Source: Clostridia bacterium
GTDB taxonomy: Bacteria; Bacillota; Clostridia; TANB77; UBA1234
NCBI GenBank assembly: GCA_017462965.1
Contig: JAFTQC010000054.1
Coordinates: forward strand, 57,044-121,043
Direction of reading: 5' to 3'
Length of the DNA stretch: 64,000 nucleotides
In this document: positions 17,903 through 25,145 of the stretch, in pieces
How positions within the stretch are numbered: the first letter of the stretch is position 1
How the letters are laid out: each line of letters begins with the position of its first letter
Translations under genes and position numbers: made by a program
The notes under the pieces: model-generated
Database searches by the model: none
What the model saw: only the letters and a program-made list of their open reading frames with translations
What the model was told of the DNA's origin: nothing

Positions 17903-18973
17903 ATGGCACGCACGCGGAAGTCTATACTTTGTTCCTTTGGGAAGTTCATCGTCTTCCTGGTTGAGATGGTGATTCTCGGCGTCGCACTGTTCTACGTTTT
18001 TGGTAGCCCGGTTGCTACTGAGCCCTCTACTCAGATTGAGCAGCCTGCCGGAATTACTGCATCTGAAGCGCTTTCTGACAACTCCGAAACTACCGTTACT
18101 CCGGTTATTACTACGACTGAGCCCCAGGTAAGCACTGAAAACTTAAACTCTTCTGAACCCGAAATTACCGTTATGCCCACCGCAACTCCTGCTCCTGCGC
18201 CTAAGAAGATGGCATTGCATCAAATCAGCGTTGGCTGTGCCAATGCCTATCTGCTTCAGTATGGCGATACGAACATCTTCATCGACGGCGGTCTTTCCGG
18301 ATCTTTGAAGACTGTAGAATCCTATCTGGAAGCTCATGGCGTAAGCCATCTGGATGCCTACATCGGCACTCACTGGCATGGTGACCACACCGACAATGCA
18401 GCTGAACTGCTCTCTCGATATGGTGATGCCAACACGGTTCTTTACGGCCCCGCCAAAAGTGTAGATGGCCTAGCAAAGATGCTTCGTGAACGCGTTTACA
18501 AGAAGTCTTCTGCTGCTAAACTGCCTTCTGACGTGAACTACGTTCAATTCAAGGCTGGTGACACTCTGACCTTTGGTAAAATGGAACTTATTTGCGTTGG
18601 ACCGTACGAACTTCGACAGGATGGTGCATGCAACTACGACAGCATGAACTTTGTTATTCGCTACGGCGATTTCAAAGCCTTCATGACTGCCGACTATGTG
18701 CATTCTAAGCAGGTTTTGGAAAGCTACGGCGATATCGTCGCTGATGTGGACGTTCTCCAGATGCCTCATCATGGCCTGGATCCTATCTACATTAGCAAGG
18801 CTTTGCTGAAACACGCAAATCCTGAAGTCGTTCTGGTCCCCGCGAACTCTTCTGGTCCCACCGGAAAACTCATCCGTGAGTGTGGCCTTGACTGTGTCAA
18901 ATACGACAACAAGTCTGGCAACATCGTTATCACTACTTACGGTGAAGATTTCGAACTCACGACCAGCAAGTGA
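17903..18973 (+). CDS. Exported metallo-beta-lactamase-fold hydrolase (ComEC C-domain-like), GC-rich
   Basis: A 356-residue protein: one N-terminal membrane helix (~15-35), a Ser/Thr/Pro-rich linker to ~residue 105, then an MBL-fold domain. The zinc motif GTHWHGDHTDN is near residue 155; MTADYVH and MPHHGLD carry further ligands. This resembles the nuclease-like MBL domain of ComEC, here standing alone and outside the membrane. Coding sequence is far richer in G+C than its neighbours (31 of 60 in 18241-18300) with C/G-ending codons, yet promoter and terminator flanks are AT-rich. Probably acquired; substrate unknown. RBS GGGAGG. Confidence 0.85.
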   Translation: MARTRKSILCSFGKFIVFLVEMVILGVALFYVFGSPVATEPSTQIEQPAGITASEALSDNSETTVTPVITTTEPQVSTENLNSSEPEITVMPTATPAPAPKKMALHQISVGCANAYLLQYGDTNIFIDGGLSGSLKTVESYLEAHGVSHLDAYIGTHWHGDHTDNAAELLSRYGDANTVLYGPAKSVDGLAKMLRERVYKKSSAAKLPSDVNYVQFKAGDTLTFGKMELICVGPYELRQDGACNYDSMNFVIRYGDFKAFMTADYVHSKQVLESYGDIVADVDVLQMPHHGLDPIYISKALLKHANPEVVLVPANSSGPTGKLIRECGLDCVKYDNKSGNIVITTYGEDFELTTSK

Positions 18974-19011
18974 ACGCAACCCCTCCCCTGTATCAGGTTA
19001 TGATACAAAAA

Positions 19012-19043
19012 ACCCTCAACACGTGTGTTGAGGGTATCTTTTT
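19012..19043 (+). terminator. Intrinsic terminator of the MBL gene
   Basis: Stem ACCCTCAACAC/GTGTTGAGGGT followed by ATCTTTTT. Confidence 0.92.
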
Positions 19044-19110
19044 ATACTTTATCTCTATCTTATACACCTTCAATTGTTTTATATAACTTGTTAAAATTAT
19101 ACAAATCAAG

Positions 19111-19139
19111 TTGATTTTATTTCGCTATTATGTTAACAT
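19111..19139 (+). promoter_or_regulatory. Promoter of the 78-aa GC-rich gene
   Basis: TTGATT (19111-19116), 17-base spacer, TAACAT (19134-19139). The leader downstream has a small hairpin CTAAAAC-GAATT-GTTTTAG. Confidence 0.6.
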
Positions 19140-19244
19140 ATATACGTACGTATAGTCTTGTTGTTTTTTTGCATACTTTTCTTGGTGCAAATTCTCTAAA
19201 ACGAATTGTTTTAGAAACAACAAGCCGAAAGGAGATATGACATC

Positions 19245-19481
19245 ATGTTCAAGAAGAAGGCAAGTGCAAAGACAAAGGCGAAGATTATGGAAGTCATCGC
19301 CAACTCCGAGTTTGCATACTGGTACGAAGGCTTTGCGACACAGGACTTTGTGCTGGTTCGCTACAAGGAAGGTCGCTACCACCGCAACTACTGGGCATCT
19401 ACCATCGGCGACGTTACCATCATCGTATGGGAACGTGGTACCAACGTTGAAGACTGGTGCATCCAGGCTCAGTGTTGGTAA
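19245..19481 (+). CDS. GC-rich orphan protein, 78 aa
   Basis: Not recognised. The N terminus is basic (MFKKKASAKTKAKI), then the protein is rich in Trp and Tyr (FAYWYEGF, RNYWAS, IIVWERG, EDWCIQAQCW), which suggests a small folded beta domain. The 19321-19380 line has 33 G+C of 60, against AT-rich surroundings. ATG at 19245 follows AAAGGAGATATGACATC. A free-standing unit with its own promoter and terminator, next to toxin-antitoxin loci. Same style as the other GC-rich units in this window. Confidence 0.8.
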   Translation: MFKKKASAKTKAKIMEVIANSEFAYWYEGFATQDFVLVRYKEGRYHRNYWASTIGDVTIIVWERGTNVEDWCIQAQCW

Positions 19482-19483
19482 CT

Positions 19484-19526
19484 ACAAAATCGTGACTTGG
19501 CTTAAAAGGCCTTGTCACGATTTTGT
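19484..19526 (+). terminator. Hairpin terminator after 78-aa gene
   Basis: Perfect arms ACAAAATCGTGAC and GTCACGATTTTGT, three bases after the stop codon, with a palindromic AAAAGGCCTT loop region. The T run is weak. Confidence 0.7.
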
Positions 19527-19594
19527 ATGTATAAATGGCTACATACCACCAGTGAACTAAGAAAATTTCGCAAAAAAATATCAATACCGAAGTA

Positions 19595-19622
19595 TTGACT
19601 TTTTATGTTACTCTAGTATAAT
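19595..19622 (+). promoter_or_regulatory. Promoter of antitoxin RNA 1
   Basis: TTGACT (19595-19600), 16-base spacer, TATAAT (19617-19622). The same arrangement occurs at 20412-20439 for copy 2. Confidence 0.8.
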
Positions 19623-19628
19623 TAAATC

Positions 19629-19714
19629 AAAGATGAGGTGTTAGTCACAATGTGACTTGCCCAGGTTATAGTAAAAATCACTCAACCGTCGCAAATGGAT
19701 AGAGTGATTTTTTT
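19629..19714 (+). ncRNA. Putative type I antitoxin RNA, copy 1
   Basis: About 85-nt transcript predicted from the promoter above to a stem AATCACTC/GAGTGATT plus T run (19674-19714). It converges on the toxin gene and overlaps the toxin mRNA 3' end, the layout of TxpA/RatA- or Fst-type systems. It starts with GATGAGGTG...TGACTTGCCC (19632-19662), a motif also at the start of the toxin mRNA. Confidence 0.7.
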
Positions 19715-19717
19715 ATG

Positions 19718-19801
19718 TTATTTCTTCTTTAGTAGATACTTAAAGAAGCATGCCAATAATACTATTTCAATTACAACAAATATGTAATCATTTTTTATCA
19801 T
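19718..19801 (-). CDS. Small hydrophobic toxin-like peptide, copy 1 (27 aa)
   Basis: MIKNDYIFVVIEIVLLACFF then KYLLKKK: one short membrane helix and a Lys-rich tail, the form of type I holin-like toxins. The ribosome binding site GGGAGG lies eight bases before the ATG at 19801. Transcription from a minus-strand promoter (TTGACA 19900-19905, 17 bases, TATCAT 19877-19882) would end in the bidirectional stem shared with the antitoxin RNA. Conservation with copy 2 (NDYI, IE.VLL, KKK) supports it being a real gene. Confidence 0.75.
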   Translation of the reverse strand: MIKNDYIFVVIEIVLLACFFKYLLKKK

Positions 19802-19876
19802 GGGCATCACCTCCCTTTTCATTCGTAAAAATAAAAAGGGCAAATCACATCATATCCGAACAACCTCATCGTTGCC

Positions 19877-19905
19877 ATGATATTTAAAATCTTCATTCTT
19901 GTCAA
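19877..19905 (-). promoter_or_regulatory. Promoter of toxin 1
   Basis: Minus-strand TTGACA (19900-19905), 17-base spacer, TATCAT (19877-19882). The transcript would begin just before GATGAGGTTGTTCGG. Confidence 0.75.
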
Positions 19906-19932
19906 GCGAACAATCAATTTTTAATTAAATAA

Positions 19933-20056
19933 AATTCGTGTCAAAAGTGATGTATTGCAAGGCAATTGAATTGAGGAAACCGGAGGCGTACTTGTTGTAC
20001 GTTGAGGATTTTCTCAATTCAATTAACACCACAAGACATTGCTTTTCACACGAATT
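19933..20056. repeat. Long imperfect palindrome, ~124 bp
   Basis: The left arm from AATTCGTGTCAAAAGTGATG to AATTGAATTGAG mirrors the right arm CTCAATTCAATT to CACACGAATT. The middle GGCGTAC/GTACGTTG also pairs. It abuts the stop codon of the Spo0A fragment. It could be a structured RNA end, a MITE-like relic or the old spo0A terminator region. Confidence 0.75.
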
Positions 20057-20283
20057 TACGCTGATTTCATTTCAAGCCTTAGTTTATCTGCAATCATCGC
20101 TATAAATTCTGAATTCGTTGGCTTTCCTTTATTACTTGATATTGTATTACCAAACATTGAGTTATTTACATCAACTTGACCTCTACTCCATGCCACTTCA
20201 ATTGCATGTCGTATTGCTCTTTCTACACGTGATGGTGTGGTTTTAGCGGGCAATTTGCAAGCAGCCAATAAACTATATATCAT
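20056..20283 (-). pseudogene. Spo0A C-terminal fragment (75 codons)
   Basis: Encodes the helix-turn-helix end of Spo0A ([18 protein letters not shown], then the same C terminus [13 protein letters not shown] as the intact gene). It lacks the receiver domain and the first part of the effector domain. The last 45 bp are identical to intact spo0A; upstream the two differ at many mostly synonymous positions, so it is not a recent tandem copy. An ATG with weak AAGGAAAA precedes it, so a small protein could be made. Most likely the displaced 3' end left by an integration event. Confidence 0.8.
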
Positions 20284-20411
20284 TTTTCCTTATTCATCGG
20301 TTTGTATATTTTTAATTTATAGCCTTATTTTATCTGGAGTTTTGACAATTGTAAATAGCTACATACCAGTGAACTAAGAAAAATTTGCAAAAAAATATCA
20401 ATACCGAAGTA

Positions 20412-20439
20412 TTGACTTTTTATGTTACTATAGTATAAT
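20412..20439 (+). promoter_or_regulatory. Promoter of antitoxin RNA 2
   Basis: TTGACT (20412-20417), 16-base spacer, TATAAT (20434-20439), same as in copy 1. Confidence 0.8.
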
Positions 20440-20445
20440 TTAATT

Positions 20446-20530
20446 AAAGATGAGGTGTTAGTCACAATGTGACTTGCCCAGTTGAATTAGAAATCACTCA
20501 ACCGCTGCAAATGGATAGAGTGATTTTTTT
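20446..20530 (+). ncRNA. Putative type I antitoxin RNA, copy 2
   Basis: Predicted ~85-nt RNA ending in AATCACTC/GAGTGATT plus T run. It starts with the shared motif (20449-20479) and converges on toxin 2. It differs from copy 1 at several positions (for example in the region before the terminator), so the two modules may be specific for their own toxin. Confidence 0.7.
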
Positions 20531-20533
20531 ATG

Positions 20534-20620
20534 TTATTTCTTCTTATTGATTAGTATCTTTAAGAAGGATGCTATCAATAGAACTTCAATTGCAAATAAT
20601 ATGTAATCGTTTTCTACCAT
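20534..20620 (-). CDS. Small hydrophobic toxin-like peptide, copy 2 (28 aa)
   Basis: MVENDYILFAIEVLLIASFL then KILINKKK: one membrane helix and a basic tail, homologous to copy 1. GGGAGG is spaced eight bases from the ATG at 20620. Its own minus-strand promoter is TTGACA (20719-20724), 17 bases, TACACT (20696-20701). It overlaps the antitoxin RNA only at the terminator side. Confidence 0.75.
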   Translation of the reverse strand: MVENDYILFAIEVLLIASFLKILINKKK

Positions 20621-20695
20621 TGGCATCACCTCCCTCTTCATTCGTAAAAATAAAAAGGGCAAATCACATCATATCCGAACAACCTCATCATTAGT

Positions 20696-20724
20696 AGTGT
20701 ACAACGTATGTGTATCATTGTCAA
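20696..20724 (-). promoter_or_regulatory. Promoter of toxin 2
   Basis: Minus-strand TTGACA (20719-20724), 17-base spacer, TACACT (20696-20701), just downstream of the membrane-protein gene stop. Confidence 0.7.
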
Positions 20725-20730
20725 CAACTT

Positions 20731-21255
20731 CTACAAATACAGTTTTAATTTTATTTCGTCAAATTTGTCATCGATAAGTAATATTCTCCTTTTTAAATCT
20801 AACTCTGAGCGCTTTAAATATTCAATATCATTTATATGATCATCTACTAGTGTAACATACTCATCAAATTGTGAGATAATATATTCTATTTCGTTTTCAA
20901 AATCAAGTTTTTTAGAAACTTTTTTTAACAAATTTAATTTATTGTCTATAGCTCTTTTAGTCATATGTATATCTCTAACATCTACATCTTCATTAAACTT
21001 GTACATCATTGGATTTCTAATCATTCCTTGAATTTTGTCTATAATTTTTTCGGTAGTATCTTTTAAATTTTTCTCATTATTATCACGATTGACCAAAAAA
21101 TACGAGATTATGATACCTATTAATACAGTAATCCCAGAAGAAAAATCCATTTTAAAAAAGTCAGTGTTTGTCTTAAAATTACAATATAAAACACAACTTA
21201 CAGCTAATGCAACAAGCGCTGGTAGAAGATATTTTATCTTTAAAAGTTTTTTCAT
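20731..21255 (-). CDS. Two-helix membrane protein with coiled-coil tail, 174 aa
   Basis: Unknown family. Two membrane helices (residues ~8-25 and ~40-56) are followed by about 115 cytoplasmic residues that are strongly charged and heptad-like (TTEKIIDKIQGMI, LNLLKKVSKKLDFENEIEYI, LKRSELDLKRRILLIDDK). Last gene of the recombinase operon; its start overlaps the previous stop by four bases (ATGA), so translation is coupled. As the only membrane protein of the set it is the natural candidate for the effector or anchor. Confidence 0.78.
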   Translation of the reverse strand: MKKLLKIKYLLPALVALAVSCVLYCNFKTNTDFFKMDFSSGITVLIGIIISYFLVNRDNNEKNLKDTTEKIIDKIQGMIRNPMMYKFNEDVDVRDIHMTKRAIDNKLNLLKKVSKKLDFENEIEYIISQFDEYVTLVDDHINDIEYLKRSELDLKRRILLIDDKFDEIKLKLYL

Positions 21256-21575
21256 TTCTTATTCGCCTCTTTTACATATTTTATTATTTTTTCTTTCCAA
21301 GATGGTTGATCGTCAGATTTTATACGTAATATTTTCAAAATATCTTCTCCTTTACGCTCTCTAGCTAATCCACCAAATGCTTCTTCTATAAATGATTTAG
21401 CATATCCATATGCTCCATCTAAGTCTACTAATAATTCTTCACCCGCTTCTAGTGCCTCTAAATACTTAGGTAACAATATTTTTATTCTAAACTCTTCACC
21501 CGAGAATTCTCCATCAGTTATATATCTAGCTCCCGTCGAATCAGAGAAATCTCTAGCTATTATTATTTCCTTCAT
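21252..21575 (-). CDS. STAS-like protein, DUF4325 family
   Basis: A 107-residue protein with the DUF4325 pattern: DFSDSTGARYITDGEFSGEEFR, then VDLDGAYGYAKSFIEEAFGGLAR. STAS-like domains usually bind a partner HATPase or act as phosphorylation-controlled switches (SpoIIAA/RsbV type). It is encoded directly after a HATPase/STAS protein with a 2-base gap, which supports such a pairing. Exact role unknown. Confidence 0.82.
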   Translation of the reverse strand: MKEIIIARDFSDSTGARYITDGEFSGEEFRIKILLPKYLEALEAGEELLVDLDGAYGYAKSFIEEAFGGLARERKGEDILKILRIKSDDQPSWKEKIIKYVKEANKK

Positions 21576-21577
21576 TA

Positions 21578-22621
21578 TTATTCTCCTTTCAATTTACTTA
21601 TATCATTTTCCCAATAATATAAAGTTCCTATTAATTCATTTTCCGCTTCTCGTACATTATATTTTAATTCATCATTTAATTCTATTATTCCTTTTCCTGA
21701 AATTACTTTAAATTTTTCTAATTGCTCGTTTTTACAATATTCATCCATTCCTGGTAATCCTTTTCCTCTGTTTTTTATGTTTGTACTAGTTCTAAACTCA
21801 CCATTCAACGCTGACAAGATATAATATGAATCATTCTTTTTTTCACCAATTTTTAATTTTTCACTCAATGTTTTATGCACAGTATTAGGAATACCATCTC
21901 CTATGTCCAAAAAAGAAAATTTAAGTTTTCCATCTTTAATCTCCAAAAATATATACCAACTATTGAGGAAAATATTTTCAGAATTATATGCATGATTTTT
22001 AGTATTAGACATTAATTCTATTAACATATCATATATTATTCCAAGTCTATTTTTAGCTATTCCAACATTTTCAATAATAAAATCTAAAATATCTTTTACC
22101 ACATCAGTATCAACATTAGTGCCACTTCTTATTTGAATATTATTAGAAATTGGTTTTAGTTCAAATTCAACATTGGTTTTAACATAGTTTAAAAAACCAG
22201 ATTCAAGTAATAATTCCCTAACCTCTTTTTCACTTGGAAAGTTACCAGAAAATTTATAATTATTTCTATAAATATTTTTCAAGTTTTTTATTACAGCAAT
22301 AAGATACATCAATGAATCTATTGTTAGATTCTCAACATTCGAAATATCAACAAAAATTCCTTTTTTCTTCTTTCTTTTTTTAATATTTAATTTGACATAA
22401 TTTAATACCATATTAAAAAAGTTAATTGTTTCTTCGTCGTTATTTTTGAAACTAAAATTCCTAGGTGCCTCAAAAGGTATCAACGCAGAAATATTTTCTC
22501 TAGGGGTAATTAATACATTTGTTGATTTTTTCTTCTTAGGGCGCCTTTTACTTTTAGATTTAAGTATTTTTTGATCTCTCCTTTTTTTCCATAGTCTATA
22601 TCCACTACTATTAATTCTCAT
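21578..22621 (-). CDS. STAS-like plus HATPase (GHKL) protein, 347 aa
   Basis: A highly basic N terminus (KKRRDQKILKSKSKRRPKKKK), a STAS-like segment (residues ~95-150, IFVDISNVENLTIDSL), then a GHKL ATPase domain: N-box ELMSNTKNHAY, G1 box FLDIGDGIP and G2 box NRGKGLPGM. It resembles anti-sigma or RsbT-type switch kinases, not a typical two-component kinase (no His box). It overlaps the recombinase stop by 11 bp, and GAGGTG precedes the ATG. The basic head could bind nucleic acid; that is inference. Confidence 0.82.
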   Translation of the reverse strand: MRINSSGYRLWKKRRDQKILKSKSKRRPKKKKSTNVLITPRENISALIPFEAPRNFSFKNNDEETINFFNMVLNYVKLNIKKRKKKKGIFVDISNVENLTIDSLMYLIAVIKNLKNIYRNNYKFSGNFPSEKEVRELLLESGFLNYVKTNVEFELKPISNNIQIRSGTNVDTDVVKDILDFIIENVGIAKNRLGIIYDMLIELMSNTKNHAYNSENIFLNSWYIFLEIKDGKLKFSFLDIGDGIPNTVHKTLSEKLKIGEKKNDSYYILSALNGEFRTSTNIKNRGKGLPGMDEYCKNEQLEKFKVISGKGIIELNDELKYNVREAENELIGTLYYWENDISKLKGE

Positions 22622-23177
22622 TTTTCACCTCTTTTTGAATATATCTATACAAACTAGTCTTACTAACTCCTGTTGCCTTGATTATATCATTTACCGAATA
22701 ATTCCCAGAGTTATACATATCAATGACAACCTGCTTCTTATCTTCAAATTTTTTTGGTCTTCCTAATTGTTTTCCGCGCGCTTTAGCACTAACCAAGCCT
22801 TCATGTGTTCTTTGTGCTATAAGATCTCTTTCAAATTGTGATAAGCCTGCAAATATTGTAAACATCAGCTTTCCTTGTGGAGTTGTAGTATCTAGCCAGC
22901 TCTCCTTTAAACTTTTTATACCAGCGCCTGTCTTTTCTAAAATATCCACCAATTCAAATAAATCTTTTGTGCTTCGACTCAACCTAGTCAGCTCAGTTAC
23001 AATAATAACGTCATCTTTTCTCAATTGCTCCAGCATCTTCTGAAATTCTGGTCTATCTTTTCTAGTACCAGTGATTTTCTCTTCAAATATTTTTTCAACA
23101 CCAGCTTGTTTTAGCGCGTCAATTTGTCTATTCAAAGATTGTTCTTCTGTTGAAACTCTTGCGTAGCCAATTTTCAT
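22611..23177 (-). CDS. Serine recombinase of the resolvase/invertase family
   Basis: A small serine recombinase of 188 residues. The catalytic Ser is in YARVSTEEQSLNRQ, followed by the TRLSRSTKDL and FAGLSQFERDLIAQRT motifs and a C-terminal Hin-like helix-turn-helix (YSVNDIIKATGVSKTSLYRY). It promotes site-specific inversion, resolution or short-element transposition. First gene of an operon that continues into the HATPase, STAS and membrane genes. ATG at 23177, RBS GGAGGGGG. Confidence 0.92.
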   Translation of the reverse strand: MKIGYARVSTEEQSLNRQIDALKQAGVEKIFEEKITGTRKDRPEFQKMLEQLRKDDVIIVTELTRLSRSTKDLFELVDILEKTGAGIKSLKESWLDTTTPQGKLMFTIFAGLSQFERDLIAQRTHEGLVSAKARGKQLGRPKKFEDKKQVVIDMYNSGNYSVNDIIKATGVSKTSLYRYIQKEVKNEN

Positions 23178-23205
23178 TTGCTACCCCCTCCTTTATTTCA
23201 TCGAC

Positions 23206-23234
23206 ATTATACCCTATCCACATCATTTTGGTAA
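23206..23234 (-). promoter_or_regulatory. Promoter of the recombinase operon
   Basis: Minus-strand TTACCA (23229-23234), 17-base spacer, TATAAT (23206-23211). Confidence 0.6.
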
Positions 23235-23262
23235 TATATTTTGAAACTTTTTGTCAAAAAAT

Positions 23263-23298
23263 AAAGATACTGATAAACGCTTATATATCAGAATCTTT
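23263..23298. terminator. Hairpin between spo0A and recombinase operon
   Basis: Arms AAAGATACTGATA (23263-23275) and TATCAGAATCTTT (23286-23298), with T/A runs on both sides. Could terminate spo0A read-through. Confidence 0.6.
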
Positions 23299-23332
23299 AT
23301 GACTTTTTACTAATTATTTTTTATTTCACGCA

Positions 23333-23375
23333 TAAAAAAACCCCCTAATCTATCACCCGATAAATTAAGGAGTTT
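23333..23375 (-). terminator. Intrinsic terminator of spo0A
   Basis: Minus-strand stem CTCCTTAATTTATC/GATAGATTAGGGGG with GGGT loop and a T7 run (some G-T pairs). Confidence 0.75.
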
Positions 23376-23480
23376 ATTGGTTTATTCATATATAGTTTAT
23401 CGCCTTACATCACATCATTTGGATGTATTTTCATAGTCTTTATAGCCTTACGATTTTTCGAACTCATTCTCCCTCAAGAC

Positions 23481-24281
23481 TTACGCTGATTTCATTTCAA
23501 GCCTTAGTTTATCTGCAATCATCGCGATAAACTCCGAATTAGTAGGCTTTCCTTTACTACTTGCAATTGTGTTTCCAAACATTGAATTATTTACATCCAT
23601 TTGTCCACGTGTCCATGCAACTTCAATCGCATGACGAATAGCTCTTTCTACTCTTGATGGAGTAGTTTTAAATTTTCTTGCAAGCATAGGATATAGTTGT
23701 TTTGTAATTGAATTTATTACTTCCATATCTTTTACTGCAATTGTTATCGCTTCACGTATGTATTGATAACCTTTAATATGAGCTGGAACACCAACTTCAT
23801 GTATTATGTTTGTTACCAGCGCTTCTAACGAATCTGTATTTTCTGCTATATACGGTCTTTTAGTTTCTCTAACCATTGATACATATTTCGTATTTTCTTG
23901 TAATCCATTCGATATTTCTTTAATTCTTTTCGCCAATAATTCTAAATCAAATGGTTTTATTAAATAATAGTTCGCTCCCAAAAGCATCGTCTTTTGTGTT
24001 ATTGCATCATGTCCAATTGCTGATAACATTATAAAATTTGTTTTCTCGCATCTTGACGAATTTCTTATTTTCTCTAAAACTCCTATTCCATCTAGTTTTG
24101 GCATTATTATATCTAATAAAGCAATATCCGGCTCTTTCTCCTCTAAAGCCTTCACTGCTGATTCTCCATCATTTACTACATCTATTACTTCAATATTTTC
24201 TTTGTGATTCAAAAACTCTTTCAAAATTTCTGCAAACTCGACGTTGTCATCGGCTATAACAACCTTAATTTTGTCTTGCAT
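23481..24281 (-). CDS. spo0A: Sporulation transcription factor Spo0A
   Basis: Master regulator of sporulation entry, 266 residues. The N-terminal receiver domain has acidic residues in VIADDN, the phosphorylated Asp in [11 protein letters not shown], and the Lys in LIKPF. The C-terminal effector domain has [18 protein letters not shown], the DNA-recognition helix, and ends LRLEMKSA. Full length. Its last 45 bp are duplicated at 20056. Usually phosphorylated by a phosphorelay or orphan kinases; none is in the window. ATG at 24281 follows AGGAGG. Confidence 0.97.
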   Translation of the reverse strand: MQDKIKVVIADDNVEFAEILKEFLNHKENIEVIDVVNDGESAVKALEEKEPDIALLDIIMPKLDGIGVLEKIRNSSRCEKTNFIMLSAIGHDAITQKTMLLGANYYLIKPFDLELLAKRIKEISNGLQENTKYVSMVRETKRPYIAENTDSLEALVTNIIHEVGVPAHIKGYQYIREAITIAVKDMEVINSITKQLYPMLARKFKTTPSRVERAIRHAIEVAWTRGQMDVNNSMFGNTIASSKGKPTNSEFIAMIADKLRLEMKSA

Positions 24282-24428
24282 TACTCTATTCCTCCTAACA
24301 TTCTTAGATTAATAAAGCATACTACCCCCTTTGTTTTGGGAACAATACGCCCTATTAAGATTACACCACTAAAAAAAGTATACTACCATATTTTGGTAAT
24401 TTCAATATAAAATGTAATTTTTTTACAT

Positions 24429-25049
24429 TTATCCTAAATAATATGTTGATTTTAATGTAACTTTCGCTGTTCTATCAGTTTTTTCAGTAATTCTGTCTAA
24501 AACTGACTCAGCTTTTTCAGTATTAACAATAATATTTAGGCAAATATTGTCCGTGTATACGGTGTCCCTTACAATTATTGAATCTTCTTTAAAGTAGTGT
24601 AATAGAATGTTATGATAGTTGTAATTCACTTCAACGCTATATTCATTACATAGCTTCATTTCTACCTTCTCAGCAAGTGCTATAGCATCCTTAGTAGCGC
24701 TACTATAAGCCTTCACTAATCCACCGGTACCTAATAAAATTCCTCCAAAGTAACGAGTTACTACTACTAGTACATTTTGCAATTTTTCTCCACGTAATAT
24801 ATCAAGTATTGGAACTCCCGCGGTTCCGCTTGGTTCTCCATCATCACTAAATCTTTCTGACGCATTAGCAATTCTATATGCAAAAACATTATGTCTAGCA
24901 TCGCGATGTTCTTTCTTAATGTTTTTTAACTCTTCCAGAGCTTCTTCCTCTGAAGAAACCTTAACAATTTTCGCTATAAATTTCGATTTTTTTTCGACTA
25001 TTTCCGCTGTATATTCTTTTTGTTTTATTGTTAAAAAGGTTTTCTCCAT
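24429..25049 (-). CDS. YigZ/IMPACT family protein
   Basis: A conserved cytoplasmic protein of about 206 residues. The IMPACT domain has SKFIAKIVKVSSEEEALEEL, HNVFAYRI, FSDDGEPSGTAGVPIL and VVVTRYFGGILLGTGGLVKAY, all family signatures. Function in bacteria is not settled; eukaryotic homologues regulate translation stress. ATG at 25049 is chosen because GGGAGG lies ahead of it, while the upstream in-frame start overlaps that site. Downstream of the FAD-protein gene, possibly co-transcribed. Confidence 0.92.
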   Translation of the reverse strand: MEKTFLTIKQKEYTAEIVEKKSKFIAKIVKVSSEEEALEELKNIKKEHRDARHNVFAYRIANASERFSDDGEPSGTAGVPILDILRGEKLQNVLVVVTRYFGGILLGTGGLVKAYSSATKDAIALAEKVEMKLCNEYSVEVNYNYHNILLHYFKEDSIIVRDTVYTDNICLNIIVNTEKAESVLDRITEKTDRTAKVTLKSTYYLG

Positions 25050-25145
25050 CGTACTTTTCCCCTCCCGCACTATACAATTTTATGCTTTTGTAAAGTGTCT
25101 TTTCAAGTCTTTTCGTTCTTTGTTTTTCGACATTATCCGATTATT

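Larger units (their letters stand above)
20056..23525. mobile_element. Candidate integrated island bounded by spo0A 3'-end direct repeats
   Basis: A 45-bp identical direct repeat occurs at 20056-20100 and 23481-23525, both being the end of a spo0A reading frame. Between them lie a toxin-antitoxin locus, a three-gene HATPase/STAS/membrane set and a serine recombinase of the resolvase family. This is the usual outcome when an element integrates into a gene 3' end and restores the gene. No tyrosine integrase is present, so the mechanism is inferred. Confidence 0.5.

Noticed and set aside
18470..18979. 169-codon minus-strand open frame opposite the MBL gene
   Set aside because: It is antisense to a gene with clear zinc motifs and lacks a ribosome binding site; GC-rich DNA produces fewer stops by chance.
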